In this document: one piece after another, positions 18,446-27,301 of the stretch
Layout: each line of letters opens with the position of its first letter
Numbering within the stretch: position 1 is the stretch's first letter
Virus record (IMG/VR): IMGVR_UViG_3300005588_000719
Location: 1-54,756 of that record
Direction: 5' to 3' (one strand)
Length of the DNA stretch: 54,756 nucleotides
DNA from: a virus
Notes under the pieces: generated by a model
Seen by the model: only the letters and a program-made list of their open reading frames with translations
The model's database searches: none
What the model was told of the DNA's origin: nothing
Translations under genes and position numbers: made by a program

Positions 18446-19438
18446 TTATAATGTTAAACAATTACGAATTAAAGCACCTGCAATCAATTTAGGATTTGAT
18501 GAATTTATATCATCTACGGCTACGTGCTTAATAGCATATTTATGCGTATTCCTAATTAGCGTAGTCTTTCCACCATTCTCATCATATTGGTCAACATAAG
18601 GATATTTATCATGTTCAAAAGTGTATCCATAAGAAACTCTTCTTGAATCTTGAGTTTCACCACCAGCCAATTCTGGAACGTAAGCCATCACTATATCAGA
18701 TTTTCCCCATAAGTAATCAAATTCATTAGTTTCAGCATTCGGAACATATAAAGATCCACCTTCAACAATTTTAGTAATTCCAAATAGTTTTTGCAAATCC
18801 TCAATTGTTGTCAATCTCTTAGTAACTGGGTCTGAAATATAATCCCTAATTTGTTTATTCATTAATAACTGTTCAAGTATCAATGTAGGGATTACACAGA
18901 TATTTGGTTTTTTAACAATGAATTTTTTTACAGCATTTACAGCGTCTCTAAATACATCAATTGGAGTTGATGTATCTTTGTCAAATTTATCTCCTGCACC
19001 AGAAACATCTATTTTCAAATCTGAATGATACAAACTTGACTCAAGAGCTAAATCTGCATACTCTTTTTCTCTTTTAAGAAGTAATTTACCTTGCGTTTGC
19101 TCAGCTGCAATTTCTTCTTCTTTATAAATGTCATTCTCTTCTTCCATTTCCTGAATATCAATTGGATATTCTAAATCTCTTTCTTTCAATCTGAAATCAT
19201 CCAAATCATAAAACTCTTTTGATATTCTATTTGAAGGAGCATTTGCAGCTCTGACAGTTTGGTCTGGCAATCTGAATGCAGATTTACCAAAGATTGGTAT
19301 TTGTCCTTTTACCTTACTAACCTTAACAGTAGGAAAAAGGTTCTCACCAACAAGTTCATTATTTGAATAGCCTTGAGCTAATTCTCTTAGCAAAGGTCTT
19401 TCAATAGCATTCATTTTGTCTATTCTTGACTGTGGCAT
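18446..19438 (-). CDS. Major capsid protein
   Basis: 330 residues. It lies directly after the protease/scaffold gene and before the cement protein. The sequence has the features of HK97-fold capsid proteins of Mu-like phages: an E/L-rich N-terminal segment, YDLDDFRLKERDLEYPID with the following acidic helix, and the DVFRDAVNAVKKFI/IPTLILEQLL region of the P-domain helix. It forms the icosahedral shell. The assignment is firm on context and composition. Confidence 0.85.
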   Translation of the reverse strand: MPQSRIDKMNAIERPLLRELAQGYSNNELVGENLFPTVKVSKVKGQIPIFGKSAFRLPDQTVRAANAPSNRISKEFYDLDDFRLKERDLEYPIDIQEMEEENDIYKEEEIAAEQTQGKLLLKREKEYADLALESSLYHSDLKIDVSGAGDKFDKDTSTPIDVFRDAVNAVKKFIVKKPNICVIPTLILEQLLMNKQIRDYISDPVTKRLTTIEDLQKLFGITKIVEGGSLYVPNAETNEFDYLWGKSDIVMAYVPELAGGETQDSRRVSYGYTFEHDKYPYVDQYDENGGKTTLIRNTHKYAIKHVAVDDINSSNPKLIAGALIRNCLTL

Positions 19439-19448
19439 TTTTCTAACC

Positions 19449-20108
19449 TTATTTATTAATATTTTCTTTTTCTTTAAATTGTTTGTATGCTTCTCTAAAA
19501 CTCAATTTGTTTTCATCTGCGTATTGTTTTACTTTTTGAGTAAATTCATATTCACCTTCTAATCTATTCTCAATAGTTGGCATGTTAGTACCTTCTGTAA
19601 ATTCTTGACCTTCTGATAATCTTGAACCAAATGATTCAGTATATTCTAAAAGCATTTTATTAACAGTCGCTTCTGAATTTGTTCCACCTTTTGAAAATTT
19701 ATAAACTGGAAGCGTATGTGTAGCATTCAACAAGTTAAACAAGGACTCTTTTTGCTTAGGCTCTAAAATTCCTTTTGAAACTAAGGAATTAATATTTTCA
19801 TTAAATCCTGCAATTCTATCTTTTGTTTCAAGCTCTTCAATTCGTTTTTGCATTCTTTCGAATTCAGGATTGTTTGAGTTTGAAAATCCATTTTGATTAA
19901 CAGCACTATTTGAATTAGCTGAAACATCTTCTGGTTTTTCTGTTCCATCTTCTGTTGAAGCAGAAATAATTTTAGCAATGTAATTTTCTTTGACTTCAGA
20001 AAACTTACTTGAGAACTGTGTCGCTACTTCTGGACTAAATGTCTCTTCAGACCATGTAGTAAGTTCTTCTTGCAATTCGGTAAATAGTTGAGCTAATTTC
20101 TCTTCCAT
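19449..20108 (-). CDS. Nested scaffold protein (internal start in protease gene)
   Basis: An in-frame ATG at 20108 inside the protease gene is preceded by GAGGAAGG, ending four bases before the ATG, a very strong ribosome site in a genome where most sites are modest. Translation from it gives 219 residues, exactly the acidic coiled scaffold part. Mu (I/Z) and lambda (C/Nu3) make their scaffolds in this way. The internal site is seen; expression is inferred. Confidence 0.6.
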   Translation of the reverse strand: MEEKLAQLFTELQEELTTWSEETFSPEVATQFSSKFSEVKENYIAKIISASTEDGTEKPEDVSANSNSAVNQNGFSNSNNPEFERMQKRIEELETKDRIAGFNENINSLVSKGILEPKQKESLFNLLNATHTLPVYKFSKGGTNSEATVNKMLLEYTESFGSRLSEGQEFTEGTNMPTIENRLEGEYEFTQKVKQYADENKLSFREAYKQFKEKENINK

Positions 20109-20873
20109 TGAACCTTCCTCATATTGTTTATTTGAAATATTATCTTTTTTATTTTCATATCCATTAGCGCCTTCTAAAGTTTTTATTAGCTGGTCTTTAG
20201 TTAAATCTTTTATAGGGACATTCACAGCGTAATTCCATTTCTCAATATAATTCTTAGAAAAATATTTTTCTGATGGTTTACTCTTAGAGTAGAACCTATC
20301 ATTAGGATAGTAATTGATACTTATACCATGAATATTTAATAACTCAAGAAAATCAGAAAGAGTGATATTTTTTATTGTTGGTATTAACTCTTTCTTAGTA
20401 TCTTTAAATTTACTTTTTGAACTCTTAACCTTATCAGTAAACTCACACTTTTTAAAGTTCATACTTTCAACTGTATCTTCTTTTGAAAGAGTAAAAGGTT
20501 CTAAATCTGTTACAGCTGGGTCTTCTGCCCCTAATACTGCTAAATGTCGGAACGTATCTCCCTCATTAATAGCGATAGAAACTGCATCAAACTCTCCGTT
20601 ACGAACATCTTTTATAAACTCTTCATTTGACGATTGAACCAAAGCGTACATAGTATCATCTATTCTTTTTAATTCTAATACTTCACCAAATTTCGGTTGC
20701 CCTGTTTCTTCATGTCCTTTAATAACTGGAGCTTTCCTTTCTGTTTCCGGTCTCGCATTGTATTCGTCAATAATACTATCTAATATCTCTTCGGTAAAAT
20801 CTCTTGACCTACCTAATGAATCGGTTTGAGTTCCTACTTTAAATACTTCTACCCAATTTTCTACTACTGGCAT
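19449..20873 (-). CDS. Mu gpI-like head protease with scaffold domain
   Basis: 474 residues. Residues 1-135 follow the Mu I / PF10123 type of capsid protease (FKVGTQTDSLGRSRDFTEE, APVIKGHEETGQPKFGEV, FRHLAVLGAEDPAV). Residues 136-250 look like a linker, and from residue 255 onwards an acidic, coiled scaffold region with MQKRIEELETKDR is seen. The protease matures the procapsid; the C-terminal part guides its assembly. It is the first gene of the minus-strand late operon, so its promoter must lie in 20874-21240. Confidence 0.75.
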   Translation of the reverse strand: MPVVENWVEVFKVGTQTDSLGRSRDFTEEILDSIIDEYNARPETERKAPVIKGHEETGQPKFGEVLELKRIDDTMYALVQSSNEEFIKDVRNGEFDAVSIAINEGDTFRHLAVLGAEDPAVTDLEPFTLSKEDTVESMNFKKCEFTDKVKSSKSKFKDTKKELIPTIKNITLSDFLELLNIHGISINYYPNDRFYSKSKPSEKYFSKNYIEKWNYAVNVPIKDLTKDQLIKTLEGANGYENKKDNISNKQYEEGSMEEKLAQLFTELQEELTTWSEETFSPEVATQFSSKFSEVKENYIAKIISASTEDGTEKPEDVSANSNSAVNQNGFSNSNNPEFERMQKRIEELETKDRIAGFNENINSLVSKGILEPKQKESLFNLLNATHTLPVYKFSKGGTNSEATVNKMLLEYTESFGSRLSEGQEFTEGTNMPTIENRLEGEYEFTQKVKQYADENKLSFREAYKQFKEKENINK

Positions 20874-21147
20874 AATAATTTTATTTTAAGTGAAAAAATA
20901 TAATGCAAATATTGATATTAAACAAAGGAACTTCTAAAGCGACTTCCTCCCTTTGTTTTGACTTGGTTTTCATATTCAGTTTTAAAATCTTCTAAAACCC
21001 TTGCTATACCATTACTTTATATTTTAAATAAAAAAATAAAATTGGCTTACCCACTAAAAACCGTTAAAAACTATTTGAAAAAAGAAACTCACACTTTTGC
21101 ATTTTTAGTTTTCTGTTCTCTATTTTGCATTTGAATTAATTCTCAAA
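20874..21147. promoter_or_regulatory. Divergent intergenic region of late and packaging operons
   Basis: This gap separates the minus-strand late operon from the plus-strand tRNA and packaging genes. On the plus strand TTG at 21097-21099 and TATTTTG at 21121-21127, 21 bases apart, approximate a Bacteroidota promoter 20 bases before the tRNA. No good TAnnTTTG box was found for the late operon on the minus strand. An inverted repeat AACAAAGG/CCTTTGTT spans about 20923-20956. A start-less open stretch on the minus strand (20920-21018) reads like the end of a protein and may be a gene remnant. Confidence 0.4.
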
Positions 21148-21220
21148 GCGGAGTTATCATAACAGGTTAATGAGCAATCTATCCAAGATTGATAATAGGG
21201 TTCAAGTCCTTAACTCCGCT
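21148..21220 (+). tRNA. tRNA-Gly (anticodon UCC) with A at position 33
   Basis: A full cloverleaf can be drawn: acceptor GCGGAGT/ACTCCGC (7 bp), D stem TCAT/ATGA with GG in the loop and A14/A21, anticodon stem CAATC/GATTG (5 bp), and T stem TAGGG/CCTTA with loop TTCAAGT. The anticodon loop is TATCCAA, so the anticodon is TCC. G1-C72, C2-G71, G3-C70 and discriminator T73 agree with glycine identity. CCA is not encoded (CTT follows). Position 33, nearly always T, is A here. It lies ahead of the packaging operon and may be co-transcribed. Confidence 0.85.
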
Positions 21221-21241
21221 CTTTCTATTTAGGATAAAAAT

Positions 21242-21976
21242 ATGGCTGACAATCAAAAAAAAGTAAAAGAAATCAATGCTATTTTAAAGAGTTTAGGCTT
21301 ACCAGAAATTGTAATCTTAGATCCAAATTCCTTAATTGCACAGAAAAAGAATGCTCGCTATTTTAAACCAGAGAAATTTCAAACACTAGTAAATAATATT
21401 AAAAACGAGGGTTCATTAAAGTCTGCTCCTTTAGTTTATTATGATGAAGATGTAAAGAAATATAGAATAATAGATGGTTCGCACAGAGTACAAGGGGCAA
21501 AAGACGCAGGTCTAAAAGCAATTATGTGTTTCTTAGACAATCCAAATTCAAACGATGAAAAAATATCAAAACAATTATCTTTTAACGCTTTAACAGGCGA
21601 AGACGATAAATTAATATTAGCTGAGTTATTCAAATCAATCAAAGATATAGAACTTAAATTTGCAACAGGATTAGATGACGAATTACACAAAATAGAATAT
21701 TCATCTCTAAACTTTATGATTGGAGCTTCGAAGCAATTAACAGTTTTATTCTTGCCTGAGGATATTGCAGAATATGATAAAGGAATGGAGAAAATTGCAC
21801 AAGACCTTTCAATCAAACCATCGGACGAAATAAGAACAACAAGTGTTGAATATTGGGACAAATTCGTTCAAGCTATTTTAAAAGTTAAAAAGAATGAAAA
21901 CATCAAATCAAATGGTAGTGCAATATTGCGAATGATTGAACTCGCTAATGAACAGTTGAATAATAAGGACGATTGA
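21242..21976 (+). CDS. ParB/sulfiredoxin-fold domain protein
   Basis: 244 residues. Residues 15-110 match the ParB N-terminal fold: DPNSLIAQKKNARYF, KPEKFQTLVNNIKNEG, then RIIDGSHRVQGAKDAGL, in which GSHR corresponds to the G(E/N)RR phosphate-binding loop. The C-terminal half is helical and not recognised. In phages such proteins often neighbour DNA-modification genes, and the next gene, one base away, is a methyltransferase-like fusion. Whether it binds DNA, hydrolyses CTP or nicks DNA cannot be told from sequence. Confidence 0.7.
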   Translation: MADNQKKVKEINAILKSLGLPEIVILDPNSLIAQKKNARYFKPEKFQTLVNNIKNEGSLKSAPLVYYDEDVKKYRIIDGSHRVQGAKDAGLKAIMCFLDNPNSNDEKISKQLSFNALTGEDDKLILAELFKSIKDIELKFATGLDDELHKIEYSSLNFMIGASKQLTVLFLPEDIAEYDKGMEKIAQDLSIKPSDEIRTTSVEYWDKFVQAILKVKKNENIKSNGSAILRMIELANEQLNNKDD

Positions 21977-21977
21977 A

Positions 21978-23333
21978 ATGTTTTTAGGAACAATCCCAAA
22001 ACTACTCTTAGAATATTTAATTGGTGAAATTAAAAGAATTAAACCAAAACGTATTTTTCTATTATTCTCTGGTAATTTTGGAGTTGAAAAAGCTATATCC
22101 AATATTTGTCCAGATATAGAAATTATTTCTACTGATATTTCATTATACTCAAGAGCAATTGGTTTTGGTTTGATAAATAAAAAATTTCAAGTTGAATATA
22201 GACCAGAGTTATTAGAACAATTTCCATTCTTTAAAGATAAGACTACTCCAATTGATTATGCCGTAGCAGTAATTTTCTTTTTAGAAGTTGCAAATAATTT
22301 AGAAAAAAATCATCACAGATATTATCGAAGTCTAAATAATGAAGCAGTTAATAATACTGAAATGTACTATAATCAAATAAAGAGCAAATTATTGAGTTTT
22401 GCAAGTACGCTTGGAAAATTAGATTTCAGAGGGATTGATGCAATTAAATTGATTGAGGAATGTGGAAAAGGTGATTTTGTATTTTTTGACCCTCCATACT
22501 GGGCGGATGGATATGATAAAATGTTCGAACAATTAGAAAAATACTTTGATTTTGATACACCAGAATTCACAGTTATTGACGAAGAGAAAACCCTTAATTC
22601 TTTAGCCTTATTACATGAAAAAGAGTGCATAGTTTATTACAGATCTATAGATGAACTTCAACTTCCGAATTACAAAATAGTATTTAAACATAATAACAAA
22701 ATTAACTCTTCCCTATTAACATACTCTAATTATAAAGAATCCACAATATCAGTTTCAAGAAAATTTCAATTCCCAACTGAACAGCCTAAATACGAACTTT
22801 TTAAATTCGAAGATGTTATCACTATAAATTCTAAGATTGTATTGAAAGAAATAGAACGAAAACACGCTAATCATTACAGGTTACTCTGGGTAAAAAAAGC
22901 TGATGCAACAAAAGGTGGTATTCCATATTTAATTTTCATAGATGGAAAAGTAATAGGTCTAATTCAAGTTGAAACTTCGCTTGGTTTTAAATATCATGAT
23001 GATATAGCAAGAATATTTGCAGACCCTTGTGTTCCTACAAGCAGATATAAAAGATTGAGCAAGCTAATATTAGCATTATGCTTAACAGAAACTTTTCTTA
23101 AACAATATAACGAAGATACTCTGTGGTATAACACGGGGTTTAAGACGGCAGTATTTACAAACGCCCATACTTCCATGAAATATAGGAACTTATTTAAACT
23201 TACAAATAGAATGCCTTTAAATAACGGCAAATACAAATACAAACTGTTGTATCAAAATAAAAAACTGTTCAAAGACTACAAATCTGCTTTGGCTTACTGG
23301 TTAAAAAAAGACGGTAAAATATTAAATGCTTAA
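21978..23333 (+). CDS. Adenine methyltransferase-like protein fused to Mom-like GNAT domain
   Basis: 451 residues. The N-terminal half has a D12-class N6-adenine methyltransferase layout: FSGNFG at residues 30-35 (AdoMet loop) and DPPYWADGYD at 171-180 (DPPY active site). Residues about 285-451 look like a GNAT-type domain of the Mu Mom kind (PYLIFIDGKVIGLIQVE, PTSRYKRLSKLILALC, FTNAHTSMKYRNLF). Mom adds a carbamoylmethyl-type group to adenine and blocks restriction. The gene is coupled to the ParB-like gene and overlaps the DUF488 gene end by four bases. The MTase motifs are clear, the Mom link is inferred. Confidence 0.65.
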   Translation: MFLGTIPKLLLEYLIGEIKRIKPKRIFLLFSGNFGVEKAISNICPDIEIISTDISLYSRAIGFGLINKKFQVEYRPELLEQFPFFKDKTTPIDYAVAVIFFLEVANNLEKNHHRYYRSLNNEAVNNTEMYYNQIKSKLLSFASTLGKLDFRGIDAIKLIEECGKGDFVFFDPPYWADGYDKMFEQLEKYFDFDTPEFTVIDEEKTLNSLALLHEKECIVYYRSIDELQLPNYKIVFKHNNKINSSLLTYSNYKESTISVSRKFQFPTEQPKYELFKFEDVITINSKIVLKEIERKHANHYRLLWVKKADATKGGIPYLIFIDGKVIGLIQVETSLGFKYHDDIARIFADPCVPTSRYKRLSKLILALCLTETFLKQYNEDTLWYNTGFKTAVFTNAHTSMKYRNLFKLTNRMPLNNGKYKYKLLYQNKKLFKDYKSALAYWLKKDGKILNA

Positions 23334-23713
23334 AACAATGATAATAGTTCTTTCTTCATTTTCGCAAGTTCTTTTATATCTAAATCTAATTCGGCATTTA
23401 ACCATTCTGCAACTAAATGCCTATGACAAAAGTCGTTAGGTTTTTCATAACAAAGTAATACTACATCTTTACCGTCTGAAAGACTTTGCAAGATTGAATA
23501 TATTTCTTTCGCTTCTAATTGCTTCAATTGTTCCTTAAAAGATAAAGTATATTCAAACTCATCTTTTAAAATAAAAGTATGGTACGTTGGAGCAATTGCT
23601 TTTAAGTTTTGCCCTTCAAACCAATAAGGTGGCTTTAAGCAAATTGCAATAGGATTATATTTTGTGGTATCTATATTCTTCAAGTTACCAAAATATGACG
23701 TGAATATTTTCAT
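23330..23713 (-). CDS. DUF488 family protein
   Basis: 127 residues. The segment VVLLCYEKPNDFCHRHLVAEW is the DUF488 hallmark (LLC-E-p--CHR), and the N-terminal PPYWFEGQNLKAIAPTY fits the family. The biochemical role of DUF488 proteins is not established; the conserved Cys/His-Arg suggests a thiol-dependent reaction. It is the only minus-strand gene within the plus-strand packaging block and converges on the methyltransferase gene, so it looks like an independent insertion. Confidence 0.75.
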   Translation of the reverse strand: MKIFTSYFGNLKNIDTTKYNPIAICLKPPYWFEGQNLKAIAPTYHTFILKDEFEYTLSFKEQLKQLEAKEIYSILQSLSDGKDVVLLCYEKPNDFCHRHLVAEWLNAELDLDIKELAKMKKELLSLF

Positions 23714-23793
23714 AAGTTATTCCTTATCAATGTGTTACAATAGTTTAATATAAGATTTTTTTAGATAATATACAAGTAGAAAAATTAAAAAAA

Positions 23794-24252
23794 ATGTCCA
23801 GAACCAAAAAGTATTCAAAGAAAAAATTTGCTGAAGCAATTGTATTGAATGACGGTTATATTTCAGAGATAGCAAAACACTTAGATTGTTCTTGTCAGAC
23901 CGTTAAAAATTACTTAGCAGAATATGAAGATTTGGCAGAGCTTAAAGAATCAATTGATATTAAAGTTCTGGATTTGGCAGAAAGCGTAATAAGAGAATCA
24001 TTGTCAAACGGAGACTTAGAGACTGCAAAATGGGTTCTTTTAAAGAAAGGTGGAAATCGAGGTTACTCAAATAAACCTTTAGTCAATATCAATAATAATT
24101 ATGATAACAAGAAAACAGAAAATAATCTTTATTTGCAACAACAAAATAATCAAAATTTACAGCTTGCATTAAACGAAATGAGTTTAGAAGAAAAGGCGAT
24201 ACTTAAAAAATTTCTCGGTAAAACAAAAGAATTGAATGAAGCAAATTCTTGA
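23794..24252 (+). CDS. Terminase small subunit
   Basis: 152 residues. The N-terminus carries a helix-turn-helix (FAEAIVLNDGYISEIAKHLDCSCQTVKNYL) followed by a helical oligomerisation region and an Asn/Gln-rich tail. It overlaps the large terminase gene by 17 bases. This is the typical form of small terminases, which recognise phage DNA and load the large subunit. The call rests on the HTH and on gene order. Confidence 0.7.
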   Translation: MSRTKKYSKKKFAEAIVLNDGYISEIAKHLDCSCQTVKNYLAEYEDLAELKESIDIKVLDLAESVIRESLSNGDLETAKWVLLKKGGNRGYSNKPLVNINNNYDNKKTENNLYLQQQNNQNLQLALNEMSLEEKAILKKFLGKTKELNEANS

Positions 24253-25768
24253 CATATTACTTACAGACAAACAAGCTGAAATAGAACTTGATAGGTCAAT
24301 GCACCAAGAATCTTATTACCATTTTTTCTTAGATTATTGGAACGTAGTAGAACCAGATATAAAATTAGTAGATAATTGGCATATAAAATATTTGTGTGAG
24401 AAATTACAGGACATATTATTTAAAGTATCTAAGCGAGAAGACAAAGAGAAAGACTTAGTAATAAATATTCCACCCGGAACAACAAAGAGTACAATCGTTT
24501 CAATAATCTTTCCTGTATGGTGTTGGGTAATTAATCCGCAATTAAAGATTATCACAGTATCAGAAGCCCAACCCTTAGCTAATAAATTTAGTGCAAGGTC
24601 AAGAGACTTAATACAATCTGAAAAATTCAAAGAACAATATCCCGAATTTAGGATAAAACAAGATAGGAATAGAATAAATGATTATGCACTAACACAAGGC
24701 GGATATAGATATGCAGTAGGTGTAGGCAGTACGATTATAGGAAATCACGGAGATATAATAATAATAGATGACCCATTATCAGTAGAAAATGCTTTTTCTA
24801 AAATAGCGAGGTTTAGAGCTAATAGATATATAGAACAAACATTGCCAACAAGGGTAACAGATAAGAAAAACTCTGCGTTCATTTTAGTTATGCAAAGATT
24901 ACATCAACAAGACCCAACTTCAATATTTATAGAAAGAGACAATGTAAATCATATCTGTTTACCTGCTGAGTTAAGCGAAGCAGTAAAACCACCAGAATTA
25001 AAAGAACATTATAAAAAGCAAGGTGGATTGTTAGACCCTATACGATTAGATAAAAAAGTTCTTAAAGGTCTTTTTGATACATTGAAATTATACGGATATA
25101 ATGCACAAATAAAGCAAACACCTATTACATTAGAAGGAAACCTGTTTAAGAAAAAATCATTTCGATATTATAACGAAAATGATAAGATGTATATATTGAA
25201 TAAAAAGACTGAAATAGTTAGATATCCTAAAGAAAATTGCCTTGTATTTGCTTCGGTTGATTTGGCAATATCACAAACAGAAACAGCAGATTTTACAGTT
25301 GTACAAATTTGGGCGTTTACTCCTAAGGCAGAATTATTATTAATAGACCAAATAAGAGAAAAGTTTTCTGGAGCTGAACATTTACCTGCATTAAAAAAAG
25401 CAAAAGATTTATATGGAGTTCAATTTTTTGCTATAGAAAATGTACAATTTCAACAATCTTTAGTGGATCAAGTAAACGCTTCTGGAATGACAGCAACGCC
25501 TATACCAGCAAATGGTGATAAAGTAATCCGTTCTTTACCTTTTGTAATGGCAATAGAAAATGAACAATGTTTCTTTCCAGAAAATAAATCATTTATGACT
25601 GAATATGAAGAAGAGCTGTTAGGGTTTCCAGATTCGACACACAAAGACCAAGTTGATGCCGGTTCAATTGCGTTCATAGTAAAAAATAAGGGAATGATTG
25701 GAAGTAATAAGAATTTAATAAGAACAAGTTCAAGATTGAAATCAAATTCATTAATTAAAAAAAGGTAA
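24236..25768 (+). CDS. Terminase large subunit
   Basis: 510 residues. The ATPase domain shows a Walker A-like PPGTTKST at residues 79-86 (lacking the usual Gly before Lys, as in many phage terminases), and Walker B IIIIDDP about residue 180. The C-terminal nuclease domain carries the acidic residues of ASVDLAIS, FAIENVQFQ and HKDQVDAGS. It translocates DNA into the procapsid and cuts it. It is followed at once by the portal gene, as expected. Confidence 0.9.
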   Translation: MKQILDILLTDKQAEIELDRSMHQESYYHFFLDYWNVVEPDIKLVDNWHIKYLCEKLQDILFKVSKREDKEKDLVINIPPGTTKSTIVSIIFPVWCWVINPQLKIITVSEAQPLANKFSARSRDLIQSEKFKEQYPEFRIKQDRNRINDYALTQGGYRYAVGVGSTIIGNHGDIIIIDDPLSVENAFSKIARFRANRYIEQTLPTRVTDKKNSAFILVMQRLHQQDPTSIFIERDNVNHICLPAELSEAVKPPELKEHYKKQGGLLDPIRLDKKVLKGLFDTLKLYGYNAQIKQTPITLEGNLFKKKSFRYYNENDKMYILNKKTEIVRYPKENCLVFASVDLAISQTETADFTVVQIWAFTPKAELLLIDQIREKFSGAEHLPALKKAKDLYGVQFFAIENVQFQQSLVDQVNASGMTATPIPANGDKVIRSLPFVMAIENEQCFFPENKSFMTEYEEELLGFPDSTHKDQVDAGSIAFIVKNKGMIGSNKNLIRTSSRLKSNSLIKKR

Positions 25769-25774
25769 AGTAAA

Positions 25775-27301
25775 ATGTTACGAAATTTATTCAAACGTAA
25801 TATTGGATTAAACAAAGTAGTTAATTCAATAGCAGAGAAACGATTATTGAAATCATTGAAAACTGTTAAAAGTGATTTTGATAGGTTTAAAAATTTAACA
25901 AAGAATAATGATTATTCAGACCAAATATTAAGAGAATTAAACGGAGATTACACGAAGCTGTCTAGGTTACTAGATGATTCTCATGTACATGCAACAGTAC
26001 AAGCAAGAAAATCTGCTTCGTTATCAATGAATTATCAATTATTAATGAATGGAGTTAGACCTGAAATAGCTGAATTTATTAATAAAGTATTTAAAGAATA
26101 TGATATTGCAAATGAAAATGAAAAAATAATAGACTGTATTTTATACGGTTGGGTTCCAATTGAATTAGTATGGAAAATTACATCTGATTATTGGACAATA
26201 ACAGATTATATTCAACATCCTCATTCATGGTTTGAAATTGATAAAGACGGTTTAGTTTACCATAGAACAAAATCATTTAGTAAAGATAAGAAATTAGTTA
26301 GTCCAGATAAGTTAATAATAGTGTCAAACGGAAATACTTCTTTAGGCAAAGCATTACTTTCAAAATGTTATTATCCTGTGAAATTTAAAGATGCTGCATT
26401 TGAGTACTGGATTAAATTTGCGGAAAAATTTGGTTCTCCGTTGTGGCATGCTGAAGTAGGGAATGCAATAGATGACGATACCTTAGATGATATTGAAAGT
26501 GAATTAATTTCTGCAAGAGAAAGCGGAGTATTGATAACAAAAGAACAAATGAAAATTAATTTGATAAATGGAGCAAACCAATCTACAATTAATGTATATA
26601 ATAATTTAATCGGAGTTAGTAATATTGAAATATCTAAAGCAATATTATCACAAACACTAACTACTGAAATAGGTAACGTCGGTTCTTATGCAGCAAGCCA
26701 AACACATTTGCAAATAATGGACTTCCTTGTAAAAAGTGATATAAGAATAATTGAAAAGTTTTGGAACAACATAATCAAATTATTAGTAAAGAAAAACTTT
26801 ATTGTAGAAAACCAAGATACATTGCCTAAATTGGAAATGTTCCCTGAACCTAAGGCAACTATCGAAGAAGCTAATAAAACTTCAATCTTGGCTAATACTG
26901 GCGTAAAATTCAATAAGAAATATTATGAAAATAACTTTCATTTACAGCAAGACGAGTTTGATATAGTCGATGTTGTTCAAAACGCACCACAACAAATAAT
27001 GAATGCTCCTGAAAATGATATTGAATTTAAAGAGAAAGTAAAAATTAATAATGCTTTCGAAGAAATTCAAGATGTAATAGACTCTTGGGACGGCAAAACA
27101 GAAATTAATGATTTAATTGATGACATGATTAACGGAGTTCAAAACCTTATAAAGTCTGGTAAGTCCTTCAAATCAATTCAAAATGAAATAATTAAATATA
27201 TAGATGACGATACTTTAGCAGATACTTTTGCAAGCAAATTAGAAAATCTATATTTTAATACTTTCCTTCATGGTGTTGTAAATGGAGAAAAAAAGATATG
27301 A
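25775..27301 (+). CDS. Portal protein (Mu gp29 / DUF935 family)
   Basis: 508 residues. The order terminase-portal-MuF and the sequence (HVHATVQARKSASLSMNYQL, KFAEKFGSPLWHAEVG, LSQTLTTEIGNVGSYAASQTH) agree with the DUF935 portal family of Mu-like phages. The dodecameric portal forms the DNA channel of the head. AAAGG precedes the ATG. The stop overlaps the next start by four bases (ATGA). Confidence 0.85.
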   Translation: MLRNLFKRNIGLNKVVNSIAEKRLLKSLKTVKSDFDRFKNLTKNNDYSDQILRELNGDYTKLSRLLDDSHVHATVQARKSASLSMNYQLLMNGVRPEIAEFINKVFKEYDIANENEKIIDCILYGWVPIELVWKITSDYWTITDYIQHPHSWFEIDKDGLVYHRTKSFSKDKKLVSPDKLIIVSNGNTSLGKALLSKCYYPVKFKDAAFEYWIKFAEKFGSPLWHAEVGNAIDDDTLDDIESELISARESGVLITKEQMKINLINGANQSTINVYNNLIGVSNIEISKAILSQTLTTEIGNVGSYAASQTHLQIMDFLVKSDIRIIEKFWNNIIKLLVKKNFIVENQDTLPKLEMFPEPKATIEEANKTSILANTGVKFNKKYYENNFHLQQDEFDIVDVVQNAPQQIMNAPENDIEFKEKVKINNAFEEIQDVIDSWDGKTEINDLIDDMINGVQNLIKSGKSFKSIQNEIIKYIDDDTLADTFASKLENLYFNTFLHGVVNGEKKI

